Shown: in pieces, positions 51,266 to 62,767 of the stretch
Layout of the letters: the number at the start of each line of letters is the position of its first letter
How positions within the stretch are numbered: position 1 is the stretch's first letter
Assembly (NCBI GenBank): GCA_022818135.1
Contig: JAFMSR010000002.1
Span: forward strand, 21,268,480-21,332,479
DNA: 64,000 nt
Direction: 5' to 3'
Origin: Saxidomus purpurata
Lineage: Eukaryota; Mollusca; Bivalvia; Venerida; Veneridae
Translations under genes and position numbers: made by a program
The notes under the pieces: generated by a model
What the model saw: only the letters and a program-made list of their open reading frames with translations
Databases searched by the model: none
What the model was told of the DNA's origin: nothing

Positions 51266-54200
51266 CTTCATAAGAAAATAACTTTTATAATTGTCATTGA
51301 ATCTTTCCTTTTCTATAGACAAAATACTGATCGACTGATTAAATATAGTACTTTGTTTAACGGACAAATGTCTTATGTACATACAAGAAAATCTTTGCCA
51401 AAACATGGACCTAACAGGAACGTTTTGTTCCTTTATTTCCAAACACAAAACTATAAGAAACTCAATAAAAGGATGAATTAATGTAAAAAGTAATCAAACA
51501 ATTCTCATTTAATATCTAAGATCCGACTACTGCATTTCAAAACTTAAGAATTTATTTTAATAACGCTACAAGTAAAATTGCAACTAAACATGCTTTACAC
51601 AAAAATTGATTAATCTATTAAAAGGGCAAGATTGTAATTATTTAGTCTTCGATTAGAAAAAAGGTACAAAGTCGAATCCGGGAAAACAAATAACAATGAC
51701 AACAAAACAACACATACTTCCGTGTTTGTTGAAGATGTTGAAGAGCTTCCGTGTTCGGCTTTTGGTGATATGCTGGTATCTAACGTAGAATGTAGTGGTG
51801 ATGAAGTCGATGACATAAATGATGAAGATGATGAGCTTTCCATGTCTGTTGATAAGACAGAAGAGGTGAAAGAAGAAGATTGAGATTTTATCGATGATGT
51901 TGATGTTGTTGAAGAAGGTGATATGGATGACAAAGTTGATGTTAATGGTGGTGATGATGTTGACAATGATGATGTCAAGGAGGTAAGTGGTGCTGATGAC
52001 ACGGATTTTGATGACAAAGAGGAGGAAGAAGAAGATGTCATAAATGATGAAGATGATGAGCTTTCCATGTCTGTTGATAAGGCAGAAGAGGAGAAAGAAG
52101 AAGTTGAAGACTTTATCGATGATGATGAAGATGATGGTGATGACGATGAAGATGTTGTTGTTGTTGAAGAGGGGTATTTGGATGACAATGTTGATGTGGA
52201 TGGTGGTGATGATGTTGATAATAATGATGTGAAAAAGGAGGTTAATGATGATGATGACATTGTTGATGACGAAGTCGATGAAGAGGAAGATGAGGATCTT
52301 GTTGTTGGTGATGATGTTGAAAACGATGACGATGTCGAGGGGGCAGCTGGTGACGATGTTATTGTTTCTGATAACGATGAACTCATTGACGTCATTCCAA
52401 CTGTGGTCCCCAACGTATATGGATTCACACAGCCTATGGATCCATTGTATATTGTGAAATATTCATGGTTTTGGTCGTTTCCGCATTGCGAATAAGAAGT
52501 AGAAACTATCAAAATGGATTCATAAAAACTTGCTACTGTCGCTGTACAGGTTTCTAATGTGTCAAGGCTGATACACCCTCTCTGTAGTTTGGTATAACTG
52601 CAAAATGAATAAATACGTAAACAAAAAATATTTATATTATGAAAATGCGCTTAATCATGATCAAGATTCAGTTGATACATAAAGTACATCATAAATCAAA
52701 TCTTAAAAAACATTGTTATTGTATATTATAAAACATAGGATACATTTATCATTTCAGTATCTCTATAACACAGACAGAAATGTAATGCAGACTATGTGAC
52801 GTGCCTTCCTTTTCCCGTTTCAACAATTCGCTAAATAAATGTATAGGTCAGATTAATATGTCTATTGTATGATTTATTACTGCTAGTATTGTTATATGGC
52901 ATACAACTATAGTGAGTGTGGTATAAATATCGTCTCATAGCTACTATAATCATTTGAGTAAATAGTATTTGTATTTTTTAAGTTCAGACACGGCCATGAT
53001 ATACTATACAATTATCGACTCGTGAATAATTCGTTATGATGTGATATTCAGCAGAAGAGGTCATTATTGAGATATTCTGGTGAATACCACATCATACCCA
53101 ATGTCTCACGAGTCCATAAATATTTTATCATATGAGTAATGCTTTGAAAGGTAACTTTTAGAAATTTAATCGATAGCATGCTTAAATTTGCGCGGGAGGA
53201 CGTCTATATTTCATGTCATATTGGTGACGTCATCGGTGTTTTGAATCCGGCATTATTAACATTTTGCTTATCATAACGGGTGAAAGTCAGAAGACAACAA
53301 GTGTTCTAAATACAATTTTCAATTTAGACGTCTCCAAAATAAGTGAAAAACAAATTAATTCTAAAGGTCGAGTACGCAGCTGTGAAACCTATATTGGACA
53401 ACGCCTTACCTGAGTCCAAAGTAGGTTTCAAAGATGTGACTGAGTGTAACTGAATGCGGCATTTATCTCAATAATAATGAACTCTCTCATTGAGTACAAT
53501 GTGACGCATAGGGGGTCAACTATGGATTCGATACAGACTTTGGAACTCTTGGAATAAAACATATAGGTCCCCTGGTTCTTTACCGATTCCTGTTGGACTG
53601 CCACGTTGTACAAATGCTAGAAGGCTATTGGTTATAACTCATATGGTGTGAACTACAAATATGTGTATTATGTAGACGTTGTGATAGGATGAGATATAAA
53701 ATCATAACTTGCTTGCAATACGCCTCTTTGTACGCAACGTAGTTGCCCTCATTATAGTTGTTTTTTGCAACCAGAGCTACATTTATGGCATCTGTTTCGA
53801 CCAAACAAGTAGTGTTGTATGGTTGGCACTCAATAAGCGAAGCAACTGTAAATACAGTAAACTCCGTATATAACGAGCACTTTAATTTAGTTTTGTTCCT
53901 TAGATCCGGAGTATGTTATATCCATATCGCATTAAGTTTCATTTTAAATAAAGAAGGTAACAATCGGGTCCAGAAAATGTATTCCTTATATCTGGAATTT
54001 CGCTCTATCCGGAGTCGTTATATATACTGTATTACTAAATTATTATTTGAAAACTTTATGACAATTTAGTTTACACGTTATAACATATGTGTATATGTGT
54101 ATGTTGATGCTGTCTGTTCAAATCAGACTATCTTCAGTATTTACCGTTTTGTCATTATTGTTAGGAATGATAATTAGATATTCATGTACATATTTGTATT

Positions 54201-57200
54201 GGTATATTTCGTTCTGAGGATAAATTCGTTACCGTTAACTTCTAAATTCGAACAAGATGCCCTGTAGTAGACTGTCAGCACTGCCATTTCATAAGTGAAG
54301 TATTTGTCCGTGAGATAACAGTCGCCAACTGCATCAGACATACATTGCAGGAAGCATTCAATGCTGGGGAAATAAAAAAGAAATTAAATCGTTTTATATT
54401 AATTATGTGCTTGCAGCTGTCTGTATCCGTGTGTTAACTGTCCACAGGTTAAATTCAAAGCAAATTTGAAATTTAATTGATTTATATAAATTTGTGTACT
54501 TTCGAAAACAAGTTCTTACAACTTATATTAATCTCCCATGAGACTCACTCCATATGGAATCAATCCCGAAGAGAATGAAAGAGGAGGTGCAAATTTAGTT
54601 CAGCCGTTCCGAATTAGTTCGATTTTTTAGAAATGCACAATGTTTATTTGAAAGTCGTTTTTACTGTACAATAAATCATATGACTATAATGCTGTCTAAT
54701 ACATGCAGAATACTAGGCAAGTCATAAGAGGTTTGGGACGGGAAGTATTCAAATGCAAGTACCACATTGGCATCTGGTGATACATTTGTATGTAAATTCT
54801 CAAAAAGTCTTCGACAAGTCTTGGACTTTTTAATGCTAGTAACGTAGTCCATATGAATAAGTAATTTACTAACAATTGAAATGGTTTGAAAAAAGTCAAT
54901 TATACTTACTTTTGACAGTTTTGTTGCCACGTACTATTCGCATCTATAAAAGTTACTGATTGATATATATTGTAACAATTCATCAGGTCATCGTCAACTG
55001 TTGTACAGTTGCTAAGTGGTGACGATGAAGATGTTGTTGTTGTTGTTGTTGTTTTTGTTGTTGTTGTTGTTGAAGAGGGGTATATGGATGACAATATTGA
55101 TGTGGATGGTGGTGATGTTGATAATAATGATGTGAAAAAGGAGGTTAATGATGATGATGGCATTGTTGATGACGGAGTTGAGGAAGAAGGAGATGAGGAT
55201 CTTGTTGTTGGTGATGATGTTGAAAACGATGACGATGTCGAGGAGACAGCTGGTGACGATGTTATTGTTTCTGATAACGATGAACTCATTGACGTCATTC
55301 CAACTGTGGTCCCCAACGTATATGGATTCACACAGCCTATTGATCCATTGTATATTGTGAAATATTCATGGTTTTGGTCGTTTCCGCATTGCGAATAAGA
55401 AGTAGAAACTAGCAAAATGGATTCATAAAAACTTGCTACTGTCGCTGTACAGTTTTCTAATGTGTCAAGGCTGATACACCCTCTCTGTAATTTGGTATAA
55501 CTGCAAAATGAATAAATACGTAAACAAAAAATATTTATATTATGAAAAAGCGCTTAATCATGATCAAGATTCAGTTCATACATAAAGTACATCATAAATC
55601 AAATCTTAAAAAACATTGTTATTGTATATTATAAAACATAGGATACATTTATCATTTCAGTATCTCTATAACACAGACAGAAATGTAATGCAGACTATGT
55701 GACGTGCCTTCCTTTTCCCGTTTCAACAATTCGCTAAATAAATGTATAGGTCAGATTAATATGTCTATTGTATGATTTATTACTGCTACTATTGTTACAT
55801 GGCATACAACTATAGTGAGTGTGGTATAAATATCGTCTCATAGCTACTATAATCATTTGAGTTAATAGTATTTGTATTTTTTAAGTTCAGACACGGCCAT
55901 AATATACTATACAATTATCGACCCGTGAATAATTCGTTATGATGTGATATTCAGCAGAAGAGGTCATTATTGAGATATTCTGGTGAATACCACATCATAC
56001 CCAATGTCTCACGAGTCCATAAATATTTTATCGTATGAGTAATGCTTTGAAAGGTAACTTTCAGAAATTTAATCGATAGCATGCTTAAATTTGCGCGGGA
56101 GGACGTCTATGTTTTATGTCATATTGGTGACGTCATCGGTGTTTTGAATCCGGCATTATTAACATTTTGCTTATCATAACGGGTGAAAGTCAGAAGACAA
56201 CAAGTGTTCTAAATATAATTTTCAATTTAGACGTCTCCAAAATAAGTGAAAAACAAATTAATTCTAAAGGTCGAGTACGCAGCTGTGAAACCTATATTGG
56301 ACAACGCCTTACCCGAGTCCAAAGTAGGTTTCAAAGATGTGACTGAGTGTAACTGAATGCTGCATTTATCTCAATAATAATGAACTCTCTCATTGAGTAC
56401 AATGTGACGCATAGGGGGTCAACTATGGATTCGATACAGACTTTGGAACTCTTGGAATAAAACATATAGGTCCCCTGGTTCTTTACCGATTCCTGTTGGA
56501 CTGCCACGTTGTACAAATGCTAGAAGGCTATTGGTTATAACTCATATGGTGTGAACTACAAATATGTGTATTATTTAGACGTTGTGATAGGATGAGATAT
56601 AAAATCATAACTTGCTTGCAATGCGCCTCTTTGTACGCAGCGTAGTTGCCATCACTATATTTGATTGTTGCAGCCAGACCTACATTTATGGCATCTGTTT
56701 CGACCAAACAAGTAGTGTTGTATGGTTGGCACTCAATAAGCGAAGCAACTGTAAATACAGTAAACTCCGTATATAACGAGCACTTTAATTTAGTTTTGTT
56801 CCTTAGATCCGGAGTATGTTATATCCATATCGCATTAAGTTTCATTTTAAATAAAGAAGGTAACAATTGGGTCCAGAAAATGTATTCCTTACATCTGGAA
56901 TTTCGCCCTATCCGGAGTCGTTATTAATAAATTATAATTTGAAAACTTTATGACAATTTAGTTTACACGTTATAACATATGTGTATATGTGTATGTTGAT
57001 GCTGTCTGTTCAAATCAGACTATCTTCAGTATTTACCGTTTTGTCATTATTGTTAGGAATGATAATTAGATATTCATGTACATATTTGTATTGGTATATT
57101 TCGTTCTGAGGATAAAATCGTTACCGTTAACTTCTAAATTCGAACAAGATGCCCTGTAGTAGACTGTCAGCACTGCCATTTCATAAGTGAAGTATTTGTC

Positions 57201-60200
57201 CGTGAGATAACAGTCGCCAACTGCATCAGAAATACATTGCAGGAAGCATTCAATGCTGGGGAAATAAAAAAGAAATTAAATCGTTTTATATTAATTATGT
57301 TCTTGCAGCTGTCTGTATCCGTGTGTTTACTGCCCACAGGTTAAATTCAAAGCAAATTTGAAATTTAATTGATTTATATAAATTTATGTACTTTCGATTG
57401 CCAAACAACTTATATTAATTTCCCATGAGACTCACTCCATATGGAATCAATCCCGAAGAGAATGAAAGAGGAGGTGCAAATTTATTTCAGCCGTTCCGAA
57501 TTAGTTCGATTTTTTAGAAATGCACAATGTTTATTTGAAAGTCGTTTTTACTGTACAATAAATCATAAGACTATAATGCTGTCTAATACATGCAGAATAC
57601 TAGGCAAGTCATAAGAGGTTTGGGACGGGAAGTATTCAAATACCACATTGGCATCTGGTGATACATTTGTATGTAAATTCTCAAAAAGTCTTCGACAAGT
57701 CTTGGACTTTTTAATGCTAGTAACGTAGTCCATATGAATAAGTAATTTACTAACAATTGAAATGGTTTGAAAAAAGTCAATTATACTTACTTTTGACAGT
57801 TTTGTTGCCACGTACTATTCGCATCTATAAAAGTTACTGGTTGATATATATTGTAACAATTCATCAGGTCGTCGTCAACTGTTGTACAGTTGCTAAGTGG
57901 TGACGATGAAGATGTTGTTGTTGTTGTTGTTGTTGTTGTTTTTGTTGTTGTTGTTGAAGAGGGGTATATGGATGACAATATTGATGTGGATGGTGGTGAT
58001 GATGTTGATAATAATGATGTGAAAAAGGAGGTTAATGATGATGATGGCATTGTTGATGACGGAGTTGAGGAAGAAGGAGATGAGGATCTTGTTGTTGGTG
58101 ATGATGTTGAAAACGATGACGATGTCGAGGAGACAGCTGGTGACGATGTTATTGTTTCTGATAACGATGAACTCATTGACGTCATTCCAACTGTGTTCCC
58201 CAACGTGTATGGATTCACACAGCCTATGGATCCATTGTATATTGTGAAATATTCATGGTTTTGGTCGTTTCCGCATTGCGAATAAGAAGTAGAAACTAGC
58301 AAAATGGATTCATAAAAACTTGCTACTGTCGCTGTACAGTTTTCTAATGTGTCAAAGCTGATACACCCTCTCTGTAATTTGGTATAACTGCAAAATGAAT
58401 AAATACGTAAACAAAAAATATTTATATTATGAAAAACACTTAATCATTATCAAGATTCAGTTCATACATAAAATACATCATAAATCAAATCTTAAAAAAC
58501 ATTGTTATTGTATATTATAAAACATAGGATACATTTATCATTTCAGTATCTCTATAACACAGACAGAAATGTAATGCAGACTATGTGACGTGCCTTCCTT
58601 TTCCCGTTTGAACAATTCGCTAAATAAATGTATAGGTCAGATTAATATGTCTATTGTATGATTTATTACTGCTACTATTGTTACATGGCATACAACTATA
58701 GTGAGTGTGGTATAAATATCGTCTCATAGCTACTATAAGCATTTGAGTTAATAGTATTTGTATTTTTTAAGTTCAGACACGGCCATAATATACTATACAA
58801 TTATAGACTCGTGAATAATTCGTTATGATGTGACATTCACCAGAAGAGGTCATGATTGAGATATTCTGGTGAATACCACATCATACCCTATGTCTCACGA
58901 GTCCATAAATATTTTATCATATGAGTAATGCTTTGAAAGGTAACTTTTGGAAATTTAATCGATAGCATGCTTAAATTTGCGCGGGAGGACGTCTATGTTT
59001 TATGTCATATTGGAGACGTCATCGGTGTTTTGAATCCGGCACTATTATCATTTTGCTTATCATAACGGGTGAAAGTCAGAAGACAACAAGTGTTCTAAAT
59101 ACAATTTTCAATTTAGACGTCTCCAAAAAAACAAATTAATTCTAAAGGTCGAGTACGCAGCTGTGAAACCTATATTGGACAACGCCCTACCTGAGTCCAA
59201 AGTAGGTTTCAAAGATGTGACTGAGTGTAACTGAATGCGGCATTTATCTCAATAATAATGAACTCTCTCATTGAGTACAATGTGATGCATAGGGGGTCAA
59301 CTATGGATTCGATACAGACTTGGAACTCTTGGAATAAAACATATAGGTCCCCTGGTTCTTTACCGATTTCTGTTGGACTGCCACGTTGTACAAATGCTAG
59401 AAGGCTATTGGTTATAACTCATATGGTGTGAACTACAAATATGTGTAATTATGTAGACGTTGTGATCGGATGAGATATAAAATCATAACTTGCTTGCAAT
59501 ACGCCTCTTTGTACGCAGCGTAGTTGCCATCACTATATTTGATTGTTGCAGCCAGACCTACATTTAAGGCATCTGTTTCGACCAAACAAGTAGTGTTGTA
59601 TGGTTGGCACTCAATAAGCGAAGCAACTGTAAATACAGTAAACTCCGTATATAACGAGCACTTCAATTTAGTTTTGTTCCTTAGATCCGGAGTGTGTTAT
59701 ATCCATATCGCATTAAGTTTCATTTTAAATAAAGAAGGAAAAAATCGGGTCCAGAAAATGTATTCCTTATATCTGGAATTTCGCTCTATCCGGAGTCGTT
59801 ATATATACTGTATTACTAAATTATTATTTGAAAACTTTATGACAATTTAGTTTACACGTTATAACATATGTGTATATGTGTATGTTGATGCTGTCTGTAC
59901 AAATCAGACTATCTTCAGTATTTACCGTTTTGTCATTATTGTTAGGAATGATAATTAGATATTCATGTACATATTTGTATTGGTATATTTCGTTCTGAGG
60001 ATAAAATCGTTACCATTAACTTCTAAATTCGAACAAGATGCCCTGTAGTAGACTGTCAGCACTGCCATTTCATAAGTGAAGTATTTGTCCGTGAGATAAC
60101 AGTCGCCAACTGCATCAGACATACATTGCAGGAAGCATTCAATGCTGGGGAAATAAAAAAGAAATTAAATCGTTTTATATTAATTATGTGCTTGCAGCTG

Positions 60201-60787
60201 TCTGTATCCGTGTGTTAACTGTCCACAGGTTAAATTCAAAGCAAATTTGAAATTTAATTGATTTATATAAATTTATGTACTTTCGATTGCCAAACAACTT
60301 ATATTAATCTCCCATGAGACTCACTCCATATGGAATCAATCCCGAAGAGAATGAAAGAGGAGGTGCAAATTTATTTCAGCCGTTCCGAATAAGTTCGAGT
60401 TTTTAGAAATGCACAATGTTTATTTGAAAGTCGTTTTTACTGTACAATAAATCATATGACTATAATGCTGTCTAATACATGCAGAATACTAGGCAAGTCA
60501 TAAGAGGTTTGGGTCGGGAAGTATTCAAATTCAAGTACCACATTGGCATCTGATGATACATTTGTATGTAAATTCTCAAAAAGTCTTCGACAAGTCTTGG
60601 ACTTTTTAATGCTAGTAACGTAGTCTATATGAATAAGTAATTTACTAACAATTGAAATGGTTTGAAAAAAGTCATTTATACTTACTTTTGACAGTTTTGT
60701 TGCCACGTACTATTCGCATCTATAAAAGTTACTGGTTGATATATATTGTAACAATTCATCAGGTCATCGTCAACTGTTGTACAGTTG
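49427..60787 (-). CDS. Large modular cysteine-rich, mucin-linked surface protein (5' end not found)
   Basis: Minus-strand exons by my splice reading: 60686-60787, 60014-60144, 59494-59626, 57791-58387, 57125-57255, 56616-56748, 54910-55500, 54233-54363, 53713-53845, 51718-52597, 51156-51265, 50475-50599, 50153-50288 and 49427-49670. All fourteen join in one open frame, about 1192 residues, ending TAA. Four modules, each of two 7-Cys half-domains (14 Cys), are separated by three Ser/Thr-rich linkers typical of O-glycosylated stalks. The tail after the last Cys, 'NSASILSDIFVIITVAVITL' and on to the end, is a good GPI-attachment signal or short membrane anchor. The signal peptide exon above 60787 is missing; either acceptor 60788 or one near 60830 could open the first exon. 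The protein should be secreted and cell-surface. I do not recognise the family. The smaller gene at 35-40 kb has the same module and the same exon phases. Confidence 0.7.
51718..52390 (-). repeat. Long Ser/Thr-rich linker coded by trinucleotide repeats
   Basis: About 225 codons, mostly Ser and Thr with some Pro, lie between the last Cys of module 3 and the donor 'ACGGAA|GTATGT'. On the plus strand this reads as GAT/GTT/GAA triplets and gives spurious Asp/Val-rich frames. Inside it a block of about 220 bases is duplicated: 'ATAAATGATGAAGATGATGA' occurs near 51817 and 52040. The matching linkers of modules 1 and 2 are much shorter, about 100 codons. Confidence 0.8.
53713..53845 (-). other. Exon opening half II of module 3, with a GC splice donor
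   Basis: The exon begins after 'GTATTTACAG' and ends 'TATTGCAA|GCAAGT'. The first two intron bases are GC, not GT. With GC the codon across the junction is AA+T and the spacing C-x8-C is kept, as in the small gene and in module 4, which use GT here. The only nearby GT, seven bases on, would break the frame to the next exon. The same donor is present at 56616 and 59494. Confidence 0.65.
53855..54029. mobile_element. MITE relative beside a splice acceptor, unit 1
   Basis: Starts CAGTAAACTCCGTATATAAC next to a TA and ends 'GTCGTTATATATACTG' plus TA; the right repeat has lost a few bases against 4935-4957. The element ends nine bases upstream (in transcript direction) of the acceptor of exon 53713-53845, so it forms the branch and pyrimidine region of that intron. 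The open frame 53758-54069 crosses it and is not a gene. Confidence 0.75.
55020..57900 (-). repeat. Tandem unit 2 (2.88 kb) of the large cysteine-rich gene
   Basis: Second copy. It holds exons 57791-(57900), 57125-57255, 56616-56748 and the start of 54910-55500, and a MITE remnant at 56758-56920 that lost its right terminal repeat. Module 2 uses these. Half II spacing here is C-x6-C-x29-C-x8-C-x8-C-x20-C-x17-C. Confidence 0.9.
56758..56920. mobile_element. MITE remnant beside a splice acceptor, unit 2
   Basis: Same insertion as at 53855 and 59636, carried along by the tandem duplication. The right terminal inverted repeat is deleted after 'CCGGAGTCGTTAT', so this copy could no longer transpose. 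Confidence 0.75.
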
Positions 60788-60795
60788 CTAAGTGG
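57901..60795 (-). repeat. Tandem unit 3 (2.895 kb) of the large cysteine-rich gene, 5'-most copy
   Basis: Third copy. It holds exons 60686-60787, 60014-60144, 59494-59626 and the start of 57791-58387. Homology with the other units stops just after 'GCTAAGTGG' at 60795, that is eight bases outside the first exon, at the acceptor 'CCACTTAG'. Above this point the sequence is unique, whereas in units 1 and 2 the Ser/Thr linker continues directly. Confidence 0.9.
59636..59810. mobile_element. MITE relative beside a splice acceptor, unit 3
   Basis: Same element and position as in unit 1, with both TA flanks visible and the right repeat shortened. It lies nine bases from the acceptor of exon 59494-59626. 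Confidence 0.75.
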
Positions 60796-60799
60796 GTGT

Positions 60800-62095
60800 G
60801 CCAGTAACCGACCAAACAAGTAAATATTTAACACTGCAATGGCAATATCAATTATGACAACAAAAACATTACCGAACAGTCGATATAAAGTATGAAATAT
60901 AAATCAATCCTTTATGATAATAGAATATGAGGACCTAGCTGAAAATGCATTCAGAATAACATATTGTAAATCATGTTTGCGGTTCTACTTCAACATTTAA
61001 AAGAAATAAAACAGGTTTAGACTCAATAGCTTTGGCAAAATTAAGTATCGTATATATAATTACATGTTTTAACTACTTTTTTGCTAGCATTCAGAATGTT
61101 TTGAATAAATTGAAAGCGTCAAACCTGGCGTAATAAAAACTTCGAGTATACACTAATAGATTTACATTATCTTTTTGAGAGAAAAATCTTCAAGATAAAT
61201 TGTCCCCGTACGTGGGTTGAATATTTATTTGTGACTTCAATTTTCAGTGTACAGATTCAATATACATTGAAAGTAAGACTGTGCTGGTAAAGTGGTTAAT
61301 ACATAAAATCTACTACTCTAAGATTATTTCTCGAAATTTCGTATCGCCCTTCGTATTACCGATGACGCATTCTTTGACAAATCCCATCTTGTCTAGGAAA
61401 CCACCTGAAATATGTGTTCAATAAATAATTATTTCATGCAGAACGTTACTTATCACTTCCATATATTGAGTGCAAATTATTTTTCCCCGGGGAATCACTT
61501 CCATAAAATGAAAATAAATAAAAAACGATAAATCCAAACTATCACCTAGAACGTGCAGTCATGCTGCTTAAACTGCCTCAATTATTTTTTTCCCTCCTTT
61601 CAGTGAAGGACTTAACTCTACCGACCATTAATTAAGACGCAAACCATATTGCAAGGCTTGAACTGTTTCTCCTACTTTCCCTTAATTAATTTAAGTAATG
61701 AAAAGCGAATCAAATCCCCGATTGATATCAATAGTCTTCAAGTACAGACAGTGAATAACTGAGCAAGATACAATGTAACAACATGGATTGCTTTGTTGTT
61801 AAAGTGGATGGAATAAAACACACAAGCGTTTTGCACAAAGCCGCGCTGTACTAAAATTCGTCCCCAGTCTGCAGAACAAGGTAAATTGAATGTATGATAA
61901 AGGCAAAATGTATCTCTAAATGGGTCGGCCTGGATACGTAAGATATCATTGTGGGGGGGGGGGGGAACAATGACTGCAAAGTCCTGTAGACTTTCAACAT
62001 GTTACATAGTAGAATTAACAAGATAGTATACAAACACTGTAAAGATATAGCTGGTAGGCAGTATAGAAGCAGTTAAAGAGATGTTTAAAAATACG
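60800..62095. other. 5' flank or first intron of the large cysteine-rich gene
   Basis: I looked on the minus strand for a signal-peptide exon. A hydrophobic open stretch near 60800-60890 reads 'VFVVIIDIAIAVLNIYLF' in frame with the first exon but has no in-frame Met. A second coding-like block, 61330-61411, reads 'GFLDKMGFVKECVIGNTKGD' after a 'ATATTTCAG' acceptor and ends in TAG; it could be the last exon of another minus-strand gene. A run of about 13 G lies at 61952-61966. Nothing else is recognised. Confidence 0.35.
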
Positions 62096-62101
62096 ACGGC
62101 G

Positions 62102-62242
62102 ATAGAGAATATTAGGCTACTGTCTTTGATAACATGTGATATCAGGTGAGATAGATGCGGTCGGAAAAGGCGACCTTTTTCCTACCGTGTCTGCCGAACC
62201 TGATATCACCTGTTGTCAAAAGACAGTTGAGTAATATTCTAT
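62102..62242. mobile_element. MITE-like long palindrome
   Basis: Left arm 'ATAGAGAATATTAGGCTACT' and 'TGTGATATCAGGT', right arm 'ACCTGATATCACCTGTTGTC' and 'GACAGTTGAGTAATATTCTAT', around a centre 'GGAAAAGGCGACCTTTTTCC'. It is similar in plan to, but different in sequence from, the palindromes at 8391, 13964 and 40114. Confidence 0.7.
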
Positions 62243-62767
62243 TTATCATGCAAAATTTTCATGTAATTTTTTTACATTGGCCTAAAACATAATAAATGCT
62301 ACTGTATATATGTAAAAGAAAATTATTTTAAATTACTACATGTGCATCGAAAAATGGTTCTACATTTCAAAGGACAAAAATGATAAAAACGACTTAAATA
62401 TAGCTTTACAATAACGTTCATTAGACTATTAATAAATCTTTTATTGTTTTATGCTATGGTATTACTTTGCAAACAAATGTTTTGCAAAGACGCACGCAAT
62501 AATTTCCAAGTAAACATAGACATTTTAAAGACGGCAGCGTTGGCTCAACAACAGCACTGGTAACTTGGGGTATTCTTATTGTAAACAAACGAGGAACTTG
62601 AGAGTTGCTGAGTGAAAAGACGGTTTTCAATAAACTACTGAACAATAACTAGATGATTAGACTGAATCTGTACATTGTTACTATAGTGCTTATAGTTCTG
62701 GAAATAGTTAGCTGAGAACATACAGAAATTTTAGATTTAGTTTTGAAACTAAGGAATACATCGGAGT

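Larger units (their letters stand above)
52138..55019 (-). repeat. Tandem unit 1 (about 2.88 kb) of the large cysteine-rich gene
   Basis: Near-identical to 55020-57900 and 57901-60795. It holds, in transcription order, exon 54910-(55019) end part, exon 54233-54363, exon 53713-53845 and the start of 51718-52597, plus the MITE at 53855-54029. Differences from units 2 and 3 are mainly single bases and small indels; the exon around 53720-53770 differs at several codons ('VALVAKNNYNEGNYVAY' versus 'VGLAATIKYSDGNYAAY'). The lower boundary is uncertain because it lies in the trinucleotide linker. Confidence 0.85.

Noticed and set aside
51923..52495. Asp/Val/Glu-rich plus-strand open frame, repeated at 55009 and 57890
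   Set aside because: Antisense of the Ser/Thr linker and half II exon of the minus-strand gene. The minus strand has conserved Cys spacing and splice sites; the plus strand has none.
53428..53613. 61-codon minus-strand open frame, repeated at 56331
   Set aside because: Broken in the third unit (frame lost near 59320) and no splice phase fits; treated as intron sequence copied by the duplication.
54676..54930. 84-codon minus-strand open frame beginning MATKLSKVS, repeated at 57563 and 60452
   Set aside because: It starts inside the exon end in another frame and runs into intron. It lacks cysteines in the family pattern, and the exon's own frame is the one that splices correctly.
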